From positions 193,291 to 257,290 of the forward strand of contig JAVBNT010000006.1 in the NCBI GenBank assembly GCA_031551355.1: DNA of 64,000 nt. The letters are read 5' to 3'. The position numbers were made by a program, and so were the translations under genes. The DNA is from JAVBNT01 sp031551355. GTDB lineage: Bacteria > Vulcanimicrobiota > CADAWZ01. Positions 18,606 to 26,772 of this stretch are shown piece after piece. The notes below the pieces were generated by a model. The model was not told where the DNA came from. It worked only from the letters and a program-made list of their open reading frames with translations, and searched no databases. The stretch's first letter is position 1. Every line of letters begins with the position of its first letter.

Positions 18606-18728
18606 AAAACGTTCAAAATGACGGAGATGCAAGAAAGGTCAGAGCGCGCCGAGCGAAGGCGTAGATTCACTACGTTGAGCGAGCAAGCGATAGACCTGAC
18701 GCCGCAGATTCGTTATTTTCAACGTTTT
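18606..18728. repeat. 123-bp imperfect palindromic repeat, copy 2
   Basis: The ends AAAACGTTCAAAA and TTTTCAACGTTTT are inverted. The core holds GGCGTAGATTCACTACG and an AAGGTCAG / GACCTGACGCCGC pair. It has the same length and plan as 4318-4440. The right terminus overlaps the stop codon of atpD. Confidence 0.6.
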
Positions 18729-20139
18729 AGACGGTTACGCCCATTTTCTCGGCATTACTAACAACCTCTTCAATAGTCCCGGTCATGTAGAAAGCCTGTT
18801 CAGGAAGATGATCCAATTTTCCTGACAGCAACTCCTTAAATCCCTTCACCGTGTCCGCCAGAGAAACATATCTTCCCGGTTTAGAAGTAAACGGTTCGGC
18901 AACAAACATCGGCTGTGAAAGGAATTTTTGCATTCTTCTTGCCCTGCCGACAATTATTTTATCGTCTTCGGAAAGCTCGTCAACACCCAAAATAGCGATA
19001 ATGTCCTGCAGTTCCTTGTAGCGCTGCAGTACTTCCTGGACTTTTACGGCAACATAATAATGTTCATCACCGACAAAGCGCGGCTCCAAAATCCTTGAGG
19101 TAGAAGCCAGCGGATCCACCGCAGGATATATGCCCTGATCAACAATCTGCCTGCTGAGAACCGTTCTGGCGTCAAGATGAGAGAAAGTGGTTGCCACTGC
19201 CGGGTCGGTAATATCGTCCGCCGGCACATAAATGGCCTGTATGGAGGTAATTGATCCGCGTTTGGTTGAAGTTATACGCTCCTCAAGCTGTCCGACTTCG
19301 GTTGCCAGAGTCGGCTGATAACCAACTGCCGAGGTCATTCTGCCAAGCAGCGCCGAAACTTCGGAACCGGCAAGCACGAAACGGAATATATTGTCAATAA
19401 AGAACAAAACATCTCTGCCGCCCTCATCTCTGAAAGCTTCCGCCAGCGTTACTCCTACAAGACCAATCCTGAAGCGGACTCCAGGAGGCTCGTCCATCTG
19501 CCCGAATACAAGGGCAGTTTTATCAAGAACCCCGGTTCTTTTCATTTCCAGCCAGAGATCGTTTCCTTCTCTTGTCCTCTCTCCTACTCCGGCGAAAACG
19601 GAATAGCCGCCATGCTCTGCGGCGATATTGCGGATCATCTCCTGAATAAGAACCGTTTTCCCTACACCGGCCCCACCGAACAATCCTGTTTTGCCGCCTT
19701 TTGCGTAAGGTTCAAGCAAATCAATAACCTTAATACCGGTCTCAAAAATCTCGCTGACCGGAACCTGTTCCTCAAGCGGAGGCGCACTCCTGTGGATAGG
19801 ATATCTTTTCTCCGCCGCGACAGGTCCAAGCCTGTCCGCCGGCTCGCCGACGACATTAAATAAACGGCCAAGCGTTTTCGTTCCCACCGGCACCGAAAGC
19901 GGTGATCCTGTCTTTACGACTTTCATTCCACGGTAAAGACCGTTGGTATTTCCCATCGCCAGGCATCTTACCTGATTATTGCCAAGATCACTCTCGACCT
20001 CAATGTAAAGCTTGCCTGCCGAATCTTCCTTATCTATAACGAGGGCTTCATAAAGCTTGGGGAGCTGTCCGTCCTCAAACTCGACATCAACAACAGATCC
20101 GATAATCTGTATAATACGCCCGTCTTTATTGTCACTCAT
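18727..20139 (-). CDS. atpD: F-type ATP synthase subunit beta
   Basis: This 470-residue catalytic subunit has a Walker A P-loop GGAGVGKT at residues 155-162, a GERTREGNDLW motif and the Walker B region DVLFFIDNIFRF, followed by the signature PAVDPLAS. It makes and hydrolyses ATP within the F1 head, alternating with alpha. The canonical family sequence before the catalytic loop is kept and the length is normal. It follows atpG with a 25-bp gap and has a good ribosome site (GGAGG). It is the last gene of the contiguous atp block; atpC lies 1.9 kb further on. Confidence 0.97.
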   Translation of the reverse strand: MSDNKDGRIIQIIGSVVDVEFEDGQLPKLYEALVIDKEDSAGKLYIEVESDLGNNQVRCLAMGNTNGLYRGMKVVKTGSPLSVPVGTKTLGRLFNVVGEPADRLGPVAAEKRYPIHRSAPPLEEQVPVSEIFETGIKVIDLLEPYAKGGKTGLFGGAGVGKTVLIQEMIRNIAAEHGGYSVFAGVGERTREGNDLWLEMKRTGVLDKTALVFGQMDEPPGVRFRIGLVGVTLAEAFRDEGGRDVLFFIDNIFRFVLAGSEVSALLGRMTSAVGYQPTLATEVGQLEERITSTKRGSITSIQAIYVPADDITDPAVATTFSHLDARTVLSRQIVDQGIYPAVDPLASTSRILEPRFVGDEHYYVAVKVQEVLQRYKELQDIIAILGVDELSEDDKIIVGRARRMQKFLSQPMFVAEPFTSKPGRYVSLADTVKGFKELLSGKLDHLPEQAFYMTGTIEEVVSNAEKMGVTV

Positions 20140-20164
20140 AAAACCTCCTGTATTAAGCCCCCGG

Positions 20165-21022
20165 CTACTTCTTTATCTGAGCGGCAGCAGCAGATACTTC
20201 CAAAATCTCGGTAGTAATAGCAGCCTGTCTGGCCCGGAAATAGTTAAGACGAAGTTCTTCCGCCAGTTTTTCCGCATTGTCCGTTGCATTTGTCATTGCA
20301 ACAATCCTGGCGGCATATTCCGCATAGCGGGCGGAAAGAAGAGTCGTCACCAAAATTTGTTTTAAAAGCATCGGCACGATCAACTCTACCGACTTTTCCA
20401 GAGACGGTTCAAAAACAAAACTTTCGTCCCCTGATTCGGAAACTTCGGCAACAAACGGCAAATACTGCTGTTCCGATATCGTGTAAGCGGATCTCGATTT
20501 AGCCGTTCCCGAAACTATATACAAAACATCAAAGACACCCTTGACAAAATCAGAGGAAAGCCTTGTGAAAAGCTCATCCGCAAAATCGTCATCCGGATTC
20601 CACGAAGACATTTTAAAGGCACATTCATATCCCCGCCTGTCAAAATGTTTCACTATTTTGGAGCCAATCACATAATTAAGCACATCGCAACCGTCGTTCT
20701 CAAATTTTCTTCTGAGCCTTTCGACATTTCTGATAATTGAATTATTATAAGCACCGCAAAGTCCTTTTTCACCGGTAACTGCCAGTATGGCTACTTTGGA
20801 ATAATTACCGTCATCGTTCATCAACGGATGGGTAAAATCTCCCATTTGCCCGGAAATACTGCCCATAATCTTCTTAAGCTGTGCCGTATAAGGGCCGCGT
20901 GCACGGAGCAAAGATTCAACTTTATGAATCCTCGAAGAAGCAACCATTTTCATTGCTTTGGTGATTTGATGAATCGATTCCACACTTTTTATTCTGTTTT
21001 TAATCTCTTTGAGATTTCCCAT
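20165..21022 (-). CDS. atpG: F-type ATP synthase subunit gamma
   Basis: This 285-residue rotor shaft has the diagnostic N-terminal coiled-coil (NLKEIKNRIKSVESIHQITK then AMKMVASSR) and C-terminal partner helix (AARIVAMTNATDNAEKLAEE, RARQAAITTEILEV). Between them lies the Rossmann-like part (VTGEKGLCGAYNN). Gamma turns inside the alpha-beta hexamer and links it to the c-ring. It is separated by only 3 bp from atpA, consistent with one transcript. Confidence 0.95.
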   Translation of the reverse strand: MGNLKEIKNRIKSVESIHQITKAMKMVASSRIHKVESLLRARGPYTAQLKKIMGSISGQMGDFTHPLMNDDGNYSKVAILAVTGEKGLCGAYNNSIIRNVERLRRKFENDGCDVLNYVIGSKIVKHFDRRGYECAFKMSSWNPDDDFADELFTRLSSDFVKGVFDVLYIVSGTAKSRSAYTISEQQYLPFVAEVSESGDESFVFEPSLEKSVELIVPMLLKQILVTTLLSARYAEYAARIVAMTNATDNAEKLAEELRLNYFRARQAAITTEILEVSAAAAQIKK

Positions 21023-21025
21023 ATA

Positions 21026-22537
21026 CTATTCCTTTACAAAAACGGGCAGAAACTTAGTCAGGCTTTCATCCAAAATTCCTTTTATTTCGTCATCAAGACG
21101 GTTATTTTTGGCAATACGTTCTTCCAAATCGGGATAATTGCTCTTCAGAAATACCAGATACTGATCCGCAAAGGTAGAAACATCCGACAGCTCAACATCG
21201 TCAAGAAAGCCATGAACCACGGCATAAAAAGTTATCACCTGATGTACAATCGGCAATGGCGAAAATTGCTTCTGTTTGAGGGTTTCGGTAATTCTTGCCC
21301 CTCTCGTAAGCTGAGCCTGACTGGCTGCATCAAGCTCGTCGGAACTGAATTTTGCAAACGACGAAAGCTCCCTGTACTGGGACAGCTCAAGGCGCAGAGG
21401 CCCCGTAACTTCCTTCATCGCCTTTGTCTGGGCGCTGCCGCCGACGCGGGAAACGGAAAGCCCGACATCCACGGCGGGGCGGACATTCTGATAAAACAAA
21501 TCGGTATCCAGATAAATCTGACCGTCGGTAATTGAGATAACATTAGTGGGAATATATGCCGAAATATCCCCAAGCTGTGTTTCTATTATCGGCAGTGCCG
21601 TCATTGAGCCGCCGCCAAGTTCATCAGAAAGCTTGGCAGCCCTTTCAAGCAGCCTTGAATGAAGGAAGAAAACATCGCCCGGATAAGCCTCGCGGCCTGT
21701 AGGCCTGCGAAGCAAAAGCGAAAGTTCCCTGTAGGCAATGGCATGCTTGCTGAGATCGTCATAAACAATCAGCACATGCTTGCCGTTATACATAAACTCT
21801 TCTCCGATAGCACAGCCTGCGTAAGGAGCAACATACAGAAGAGCCGGAGGCTGATCCGCAGAGGCAGAAATAACCACCGTATATTTCATGGCATCGTTTG
21901 CCTCCAGAACAGATATCGTAGAGGCAACGGAATTGGCTTTCTGGCCTATTGCCACATAAATGCAAACAACGTCCTTACCCTTCTGATTGATTATCGTATC
22001 GATGCAAATTGCGGTTTTACCGGTCTGCCTGTCGCCAATAACCAGCTCTCGCTGTCCGCGGCCAATGGGAACCAAAGCATCAATAGCTTTTATACCGGTC
22101 TGCAGCGGTTCATCAACAGGTTTTCTGTCAACTACGCTCGGCGCGGATATCTCGATCGGCCTTCTCCTGGAAAATTTAATGGCCCCTTTGCCGTCAATCG
22201 GATTACCGATGGGATCGACAACACGGCCCAGCAAAGCTTCGCCTACGGGAACTTCAGCGACTTCCTGAGTTCTCCTGACGGGATCGCCTTCCTGAATACC
22301 GGAATCAGGCCCAAGAAGAACACATCCGATAGTATCAAGCTCAAGATTCATCACCATGCCGTAAATCCCGCCGGGAAATTCAAGAAGTTCTCCGGCTTTT
22401 GCCCCAGGCAGCCCGTAAACGGTGGCGATACTGTCTCCAACCTGGATCACACTGCCGACATCAACCTGTTCCAACTGAGGCTGGTATGTCTCTATTTCTT
22501 TCTTTAAAATACTGCTAATCTCTTCAGGTTTCAGCAC
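21026..22537 (-). CDS. atpA: F-type ATP synthase subunit alpha
   Basis: This 503-residue regulatory/noncatalytic nucleotide-binding subunit has P-loop GDRQTGKT at residues 168-175 and the signatures VPIGRGQRELVIGDRQ and PAVDVGLSVSRVGGSAQ. The start is a GTG at 22537 with GGAGGA 8 bases upstream, giving the usual N-terminus that binds delta (KPEEISSILKKEIETY). The length is typical. It lies between atpH and atpG in the standard bacterial order. Confidence 0.97.
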   Translation of the reverse strand: MLKPEEISSILKKEIETYQPQLEQVDVGSVIQVGDSIATVYGLPGAKAGELLEFPGGIYGMVMNLELDTIGCVLLGPDSGIQEGDPVRRTQEVAEVPVGEALLGRVVDPIGNPIDGKGAIKFSRRRPIEISAPSVVDRKPVDEPLQTGIKAIDALVPIGRGQRELVIGDRQTGKTAICIDTIINQKGKDVVCIYVAIGQKANSVASTISVLEANDAMKYTVVISASADQPPALLYVAPYAGCAIGEEFMYNGKHVLIVYDDLSKHAIAYRELSLLLRRPTGREAYPGDVFFLHSRLLERAAKLSDELGGGSMTALPIIETQLGDISAYIPTNVISITDGQIYLDTDLFYQNVRPAVDVGLSVSRVGGSAQTKAMKEVTGPLRLELSQYRELSSFAKFSSDELDAASQAQLTRGARITETLKQKQFSPLPIVHQVITFYAVVHGFLDDVELSDVSTFADQYLVFLKSNYPDLEERIAKNNRLDDEIKGILDESLTKFLPVFVKE

Positions 22538-22564
22538 TATATGATTCCTCCAAAAAAACTAAAC

Positions 22565-23140
22565 TTACTCCTCTTGGGATAAAGCTGCGCCAATGTCTAT
22601 CGGAGCATTTACAATTAACGACTTAAGCTCATCCATGCGCCGGTTAAGACTGCCGTCAATAATTTTGCCGTCAACCGTAACCACAACGCCTCCAAGCAGT
22701 GAAGCATCGACAATAAACTCCGACTCCACACTGGAACCCATCTTTTGGGAAAGGGCATTGTTCATGCGCGCTTTGCCAGCCGGCGACAACTCAACTGCAG
22801 TCCTGACTACAGAAGATATGACTCCCCTGTTAATCATTATCTGCTGATGATACATTTTTAGAACAAGAGCAAGATAACCGGCCCGACCCTTATCGATCAA
22901 AATCTTCACAAGGTTTAATACGGGAACATCAACATGAAGTTCAAAAACCTTTACCATTATATCTTTTTTAACACTGCGCAAAATAGAAGGGGATTTAAGT
23001 ATTTTAGATAAAAACGAATTGGCATCCACAGTTGAAACAATAAGTTCCAACTGATGCTTCCATGCTTCTATTTTATTCTGCTCGCTGGCAACAAGAAAAA
23101 ATGTCTGAGCATAGCGCAAGCCAACAGCTTCATCTAACAT
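22565..23140 (-). CDS. atpH: F-type ATP synthase subunit delta
   Basis: This 191-residue stator subunit attaches the peripheral stalk to the top of F1. The N-terminal helical domain (GLRYAQTFFLVASEQNKIEA) and the C-terminal signature DASLLGGVVVTVDGKIIDGS (usually 'GGxxxxxGxxxxDxS') identify the family. The start at 23140 overlaps the end of atpF by 11 bp and has GGTGGAG in front, so translation is coupled. The order a-c-b-delta-alpha-gamma-beta is standard. Confidence 0.93.
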   Translation of the reverse strand: MLDEAVGLRYAQTFFLVASEQNKIEAWKHQLELIVSTVDANSFLSKILKSPSILRSVKKDIMVKVFELHVDVPVLNLVKILIDKGRAGYLALVLKMYHQQIMINRGVISSVVRTAVELSPAGKARMNNALSQKMGSSVESEFIVDASLLGGVVVTVDGKIIDGSLNRRMDELKSLIVNAPIDIGAALSQEE

Positions 23141-23621
23141 CGCCGGACTCCACCTTTTCTATAAAACTCACCACCATCTTTTGCTGCGTGTCGGAATCAA
23201 GCGAATCCTGAAGCAGCTTTCCGGCAATACTTACAGCCAAATCGCCTATTTGGGCATTGATCTCACGAAGCGCCGTTTCTTTCATGGAAACAGCTTCCTT
23301 CTCGGCTCTCTGTTTAATTCTGGCGGCCGAAGAATTGGCTTCGCCGAGAATATCTTTTTTCATGTTTTCACCATGAGTAACGGCATTGGCAATAAACTCA
23401 GCCGACGCCTCCTGAGCCTCTTTCATCTTCAGCTCATAATCCTTCTGAAGCTGCAGAGCGTCTTTTTTGATGGTGTCAGCATCGTCAATTTCTTTCTGGA
23501 TTGCTTTACGGCGGGCATCGAGCTGGTTCATAACCGGCCCCATGCCAAACCTGACGATAACATAAGCAAAAATCAAAAAGTTGACACACTGTAAAAGAAC
23601 TGTCCAAGCACTAATTTCCAT
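23130..23621 (-). CDS. atpF: F-type ATP synthase subunit b
   Basis: This 163-residue peripheral stalk subunit has one N-terminal transmembrane helix (WTVLLQCVNFLIFAYVIVRF) and then a long charged helix that dimerises and holds the stator (QLDARRKAIQKEIDDADTIK onward). Only one b-type gene is present, so the stalk is probably a homodimer and not the b/b' pair of photosynthetic lineages. It follows atpE after 47 bp and overlaps atpH. Confidence 0.94.
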   Translation of the reverse strand: MEISAWTVLLQCVNFLIFAYVIVRFGMGPVMNQLDARRKAIQKEIDDADTIKKDALQLQKDYELKMKEAQEASAEFIANAVTHGENMKKDILGEANSSAARIKQRAEKEAVSMKETALREINAQIGDLAVSIAGKLLQDSLDSDTQQKMVVSFIEKVESGDVR

Positions 23622-23668
23622 AGTCTTAAAAACCTTTCAATGAATAACCCATTGATAATCTTATATTA

Positions 23669-24070
23669 TTACAGCATTGCGCCCTGAGGACTTGCAAAAA
23701 TGAGGATCAGCGCAAAAACGAGAGCAAAAATCACAATCGTTTCAAGAAATGCCAGACCAATCAACAGCAAAGTCTGAATCTTAGGCTGGGCTTCCGGATT
23801 ACGACCGATCGCTTCCATAGCTTTTGACACTGAAAGTCCCTGTCCGACACCAACACCCAGAGCACCGAGACCAATAGCTACCCCGGCAGCCAACATCGCC
23901 AGTGAGAAAAACATTGCCTTGGGGAATGTCGGCGGAAGCGGACCGGAAGCGGACGCAGAGGGAGCGGCAGGCGCATGAGATACGGCAGAGCTTGATTCAT
24001 CACTCTGGGCAAAAGCACACAGGGATAACGACATAACAAATAATGTCACCAAAAAAAATTTTCTCAACAT
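23669..24070 (-). CDS. atpE: F-type ATP synthase subunit c with signal peptide
   Basis: This 133-residue protein was taken from the ATG at 24070 with GGGAGG upstream. Residues 1-21 form a signal peptide (MLRKFFLVTLFVMSLSLCAF, then AQ). Residues 22-50 are an Ala/Ser/Pro-rich stretch, and the standard two-helix hairpin follows, with the polar loop GRNPEAQPKI. The ion-binding carboxylate is Glu110. Gln77 (GVGQGLS) lies 33 residues before it and Thr111 follows, matching the spacing of Gln32/Glu65/Ser66 in the sodium-binding c-ring of Ilyobacter tartaricus. The position of Ilyobacter Tyr70 is Phe. A sodium-coupled enzyme is therefore possible but unproven. Confidence 0.93.
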   Translation of the reverse strand: MLRKFFLVTLFVMSLSLCAFAQSDESSSAVSHAPAAPSASASGPLPPTFPKAMFFSLAMLAAGVAIGLGALGVGVGQGLSVSKAMEAIGRNPEAQPKIQTLLLIGLAFLETIVIFALVFALILIFASPQGAML

Positions 24071-24137
24071 AAAAAACCTCCCAAAACCAATTATTATTTT
24101 ATGTATATTTAAAGAGCGCCTGCTCTTTAAAATCAAA

Positions 24138-24959
24138 TTAATGCTCCATAGCCGTAGCTATGTAAGACATTGACAGCAAAGTAAACACAAACGCCTGCAC
24201 GACGCAGGTCAAAACCGCAATAAACTGCAGCAGCAGCGGCAGCATATCGGCCACAAGAGCCAGCGGAGGCCATAAGGCAAAAGCGATCAACACAAGGCCG
24301 ACAGTTACACCGGCAACAATATGCTCGCCGAGAATATTTCCCATAAGACGCATTGTCAGCGACAGAACTCTTGACAATTCTTCAATTATATTCAAAGTTA
24401 TAAAGAAGGCACCCAGAACAGGCAATACTATTATATACGACCATTTAGGAAAAATAGGCATCAGATCCGGAAGCGGATGAAGATAATGCTTAAGATATGC
24501 AAGTCCGTTTTCACGGTAACCTACATACTGAAAAGTAAAGAAGGATACAAGCGCCAGTGCAAGCGTCGTATTGAGATCTCTTGTAGGCGGCATAGTAAGC
24601 ACAATTCCGCCTACCTTAAACAAAGGCGGTATTAAACCCATTAAATTTGAAACGACGATAAAGATAAAGAAACTCAGGACAAAGGGCAGGTATTTGCGCA
24701 TTCTCTCGCCGGCAAGGTTAATGGCTATATCGTCAAAAAAACCGATAAACATCTCAAGCGCAACCTGCAGTCTCCCCGGAACATACGATATAGCCCGGCG
24801 CACAAAACCGGAAAAAATGATCGCCGCCAGAATAAGCAACAAAGTGACGACAATGGTATCCCAGTGAACGCTATGCCCAAAAATTTCTTTATACTGATAG
24901 TGCAGCGGCTCGGAAGCAAGTTCGGATGTCGTATGCATCGCCTGATCCATATTGGCCAT
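24138..24959 (-). CDS. atpB: F-type ATP synthase subunit a
   Basis: This 273-residue membrane stator subunit forms the ion half-channels beside the c-ring. Five to six hydrophobic segments are visible. The essential arginine lies in the signature LSLTMRLMGNILGEH, and the C-terminal helix LTCVVQAFVFTLLSMSYIA is typical. The ATG at 24959 follows AGGAAGTGAG and overlaps the stop of the upstream small membrane gene in a TAATG arrangement, so the two are translationally coupled. Confidence 0.95.
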   Translation of the reverse strand: MANMDQAMHTTSELASEPLHYQYKEIFGHSVHWDTIVVTLLLILAAIIFSGFVRRAISYVPGRLQVALEMFIGFFDDIAINLAGERMRKYLPFVLSFFIFIVVSNLMGLIPPLFKVGGIVLTMPPTRDLNTTLALALVSFFTFQYVGYRENGLAYLKHYLHPLPDLMPIFPKWSYIIVLPVLGAFFITLNIIEELSRVLSLTMRLMGNILGEHIVAGVTVGLVLIAFALWPPLALVADMLPLLLQFIAVLTCVVQAFVFTLLSMSYIATAMEH

Positions 24960-25240
24960 TAAATCTCACTTCCTTTCTTCATCCTGATAACGATAAAATA
25001 AACAAGAAAAAATATTATCCCTGCAAAAACGGAAAAAACATTGGCCTTAAAATAAAAAGCCGCCATAAGCAACAATATTATCAAAAGATATTTTACCGTA
25101 AAAAACAATATGCACGGAAAAAATTTTCTCTCTCCGGAAAGTATTGCAAAAACTATTTTCGAGGAAAAAAACATCGAAACATAACCTGCAAAAAAACCGG
25201 ACAAAAAACCCAATAATATTTTAAGAATATCTAGTGACAC
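24959..25240 (-). CDS. small membrane protein, AtpI-like position
   Basis: This 93-residue protein is almost wholly hydrophobic with four apparent transmembrane segments, ending in a basic tail (VIRMKKGSEI). It lies directly before atpB and shares a base with its start (TAATG). This is the place of atpI, whose product helps c-ring assembly, and the size and topology agree, but sequence motifs are too weak to be sure. The proposed start is a GTG at 25240 without a visible ribosome site, so the N-terminus is uncertain. Confidence 0.6.
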   Translation of the reverse strand: MSLDILKILLGFLSGFFAGYVSMFFSSKIVFAILSGERKFFPCILFFTVKYLLIILLLMAAFYFKANVFSVFAGIIFFLVYFIVIRMKKGSEI

Positions 25241-25334
25241 AATAATATTACACTAATGCATTAATCTAATACAAAAAAGGATATTCGCCTTTATGGAGGC
25301 ATAATCCTTTTTGTCAATGAACACCGTTAACAGC

Positions 25335-25577
25335 CTACTTCTTTTTCGAATCATCATCAAGCGCTTTGGAAAGCCTGGAAACCAGGCGGAATACAGTATA
25401 AAAAGCGCCGACAACACCAAGCACAAAACCTGTAAACAAAAAAGCAGGAAGAGTTCCTGCTTTGATATCTATAAAGTATCCTATCGCAGCAAAACCGACA
25501 ATGGAAAAAACAAATACAAACCCCATGGAAGAAGCCTGGGCGAGTAAAGAAGCATTGAGCTTCCTTTCCTTAGACAT
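25335..25577 (-). CDS. atpZ: AtpZ/AtpI-family protein (F0F1-ATPase gene 1 type)
   Basis: This 80-residue protein has two transmembrane helices (SMGFVFVFSIVGFAAIGYFI and TLPAFLFTGFVLGVVGAFYT) and a charged C-terminus. The pattern 'GYFID...G..P..ft..G...G...g...v' is that of the AtpZ/AtpI (ATPase gene 1) family. AtpZ with AtpI has been proposed to aid magnesium supply or c-ring assembly. It abuts wecB (stop and start share a base) and leads the atp genes by 94 bp. Confidence 0.8.
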   Translation of the reverse strand: MSKERKLNASLLAQASSMGFVFVFSIVGFAAIGYFIDIKAGTLPAFLFTGFVLGVVGAFYTVFRLVSRLSKALDDDSKKK

Positions 25578-26728
25578 TAACCCTCAAACGGGAGCGGCAT
25601 ATTTTTAGCAAGCCCCTTAAAATACAAAATCAGGTCGGCAATCCGCTTTGAAGCCTCACCGTCACCGTAAGGGTTCATAGCTTTTGACATTCGTTCATAT
25701 TCGGCACTGTCCTTAAGTAAAAGCGAAGATTCCGAGTATATCTTATCAATATCGGTGCCCACAAGTTTTGCCGTACCGGCTCTGATACCTTCAGGCCGTT
25801 CGGTATTTTCTCTCAAAACCAAAACCGGTTTCCCCAGCGACGGAGCTTCCTCCTGAAGTCCGCCGGAATCGGTCAGCACAAAAAATGATTCTTTCATTAG
25901 CTTTATCATCACCGGGTAATCTACCGGTTCAAGCAGAATAACACGCTCCATGCTTTCCAGATGTTTAAAAACAACATCCCTGACAAGCGGGTTTTTATGG
26001 ACGGAAAAAACTATTTCAATATCATCAAAGTCACGCACAAGTCTTTTGATTGCCTCACAGATATTTTCCATCGGGCGGCCAAGATTCTCGCGCCGGTGTG
26101 TTTCAACAAAGATTTTCCTGCAGCGAGGATTACCATTCTTTATCAGCTTTTCCGGAAGTTCTATATCCGGGTATTTCAAAATCAACTGCAAGGCGTCTAC
26201 AACGGTATTACCGGTCAAATGTATCTGCTCACGCTGAACTCCGCAGGCAATCAGATTGTCGCAGGACTCCCTTGTCGGAGCAAAGTGCAGATCGGCAATG
26301 CTGGTAACAAGCCGCCGGTTCATCTCTTCCGGGAAAGGATTATACTTATTGTCTGTCCTCAGTCCGGCCTCAATATGCCCAACCGGTATTTTATGATAAA
26401 AAGCAGCCAGTGCAGCGACAAAAGCAGTAGAAGTGTCGCCCTGAACAAGAAGAATATCAGGCTTGTGTTCCTGCAAAACAGGCTCTATCTTACCGAGAAC
26501 CCTGACAGTTATATCAGTAAGGGTTTGCTTGCTTTGCATAACATCAAGATCCACATCGGCTGACAGACCGAAAAGGGTCATTACCTGATCAAGCATTTCC
26601 CGGTGCTGTGCGGTTATCACGACAATCGGCTCTATTTCAGGCCTTGAAGCAAGTTCCTTGACTACCGGAGCCATTTTTATACCCTCAGGACGCGTCCCGA
26701 AAACACACATAACCTTAATTTTACTCAT
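25577..26728 (-). CDS. wecB: UDP-N-acetylglucosamine 2-epimerase (non-hydrolysing)
   Basis: This 383-residue GT-B-fold enzyme interconverts UDP-GlcNAc and UDP-ManNAc for surface polysaccharides. Signatures are VMCVFGTRPEGIKMAPVVKE, VITAQHREMLDQVM, LVQGDTSTAF, HIEAGLRT, PFPEEMNRRL and the C-terminal DSGGLQEEAPSLGKPVLVLR with RENTERPEG. The ATG at 26728 was preferred over the TTG at 26734 because GGGG lies 8 bases before it. Bacillus also carries this gene (mnaA) just upstream of atpI, so the linkage is old. It is next to wecA, giving a short polysaccharide-initiation pair. Confidence 0.95.
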   Translation of the reverse strand: MSKIKVMCVFGTRPEGIKMAPVVKELASRPEIEPIVVITAQHREMLDQVMTLFGLSADVDLDVMQSKQTLTDITVRVLGKIEPVLQEHKPDILLVQGDTSTAFVAALAAFYHKIPVGHIEAGLRTDNKYNPFPEEMNRRLVTSIADLHFAPTRESCDNLIACGVQREQIHLTGNTVVDALQLILKYPDIELPEKLIKNGNPRCRKIFVETHRRENLGRPMENICEAIKRLVRDFDDIEIVFSVHKNPLVRDVVFKHLESMERVILLEPVDYPVMIKLMKESFFVLTDSGGLQEEAPSLGKPVLVLRENTERPEGIRAGTAKLVGTDIDKIYSESSLLLKDSAEYERMSKAMNPYGDGEASKRIADLILYFKGLAKNMPLPFEG

Positions 26729-26772
26729 AGACAAATCCCCGTTTTCCTATATTTTCAAAACAATTTCAGACG

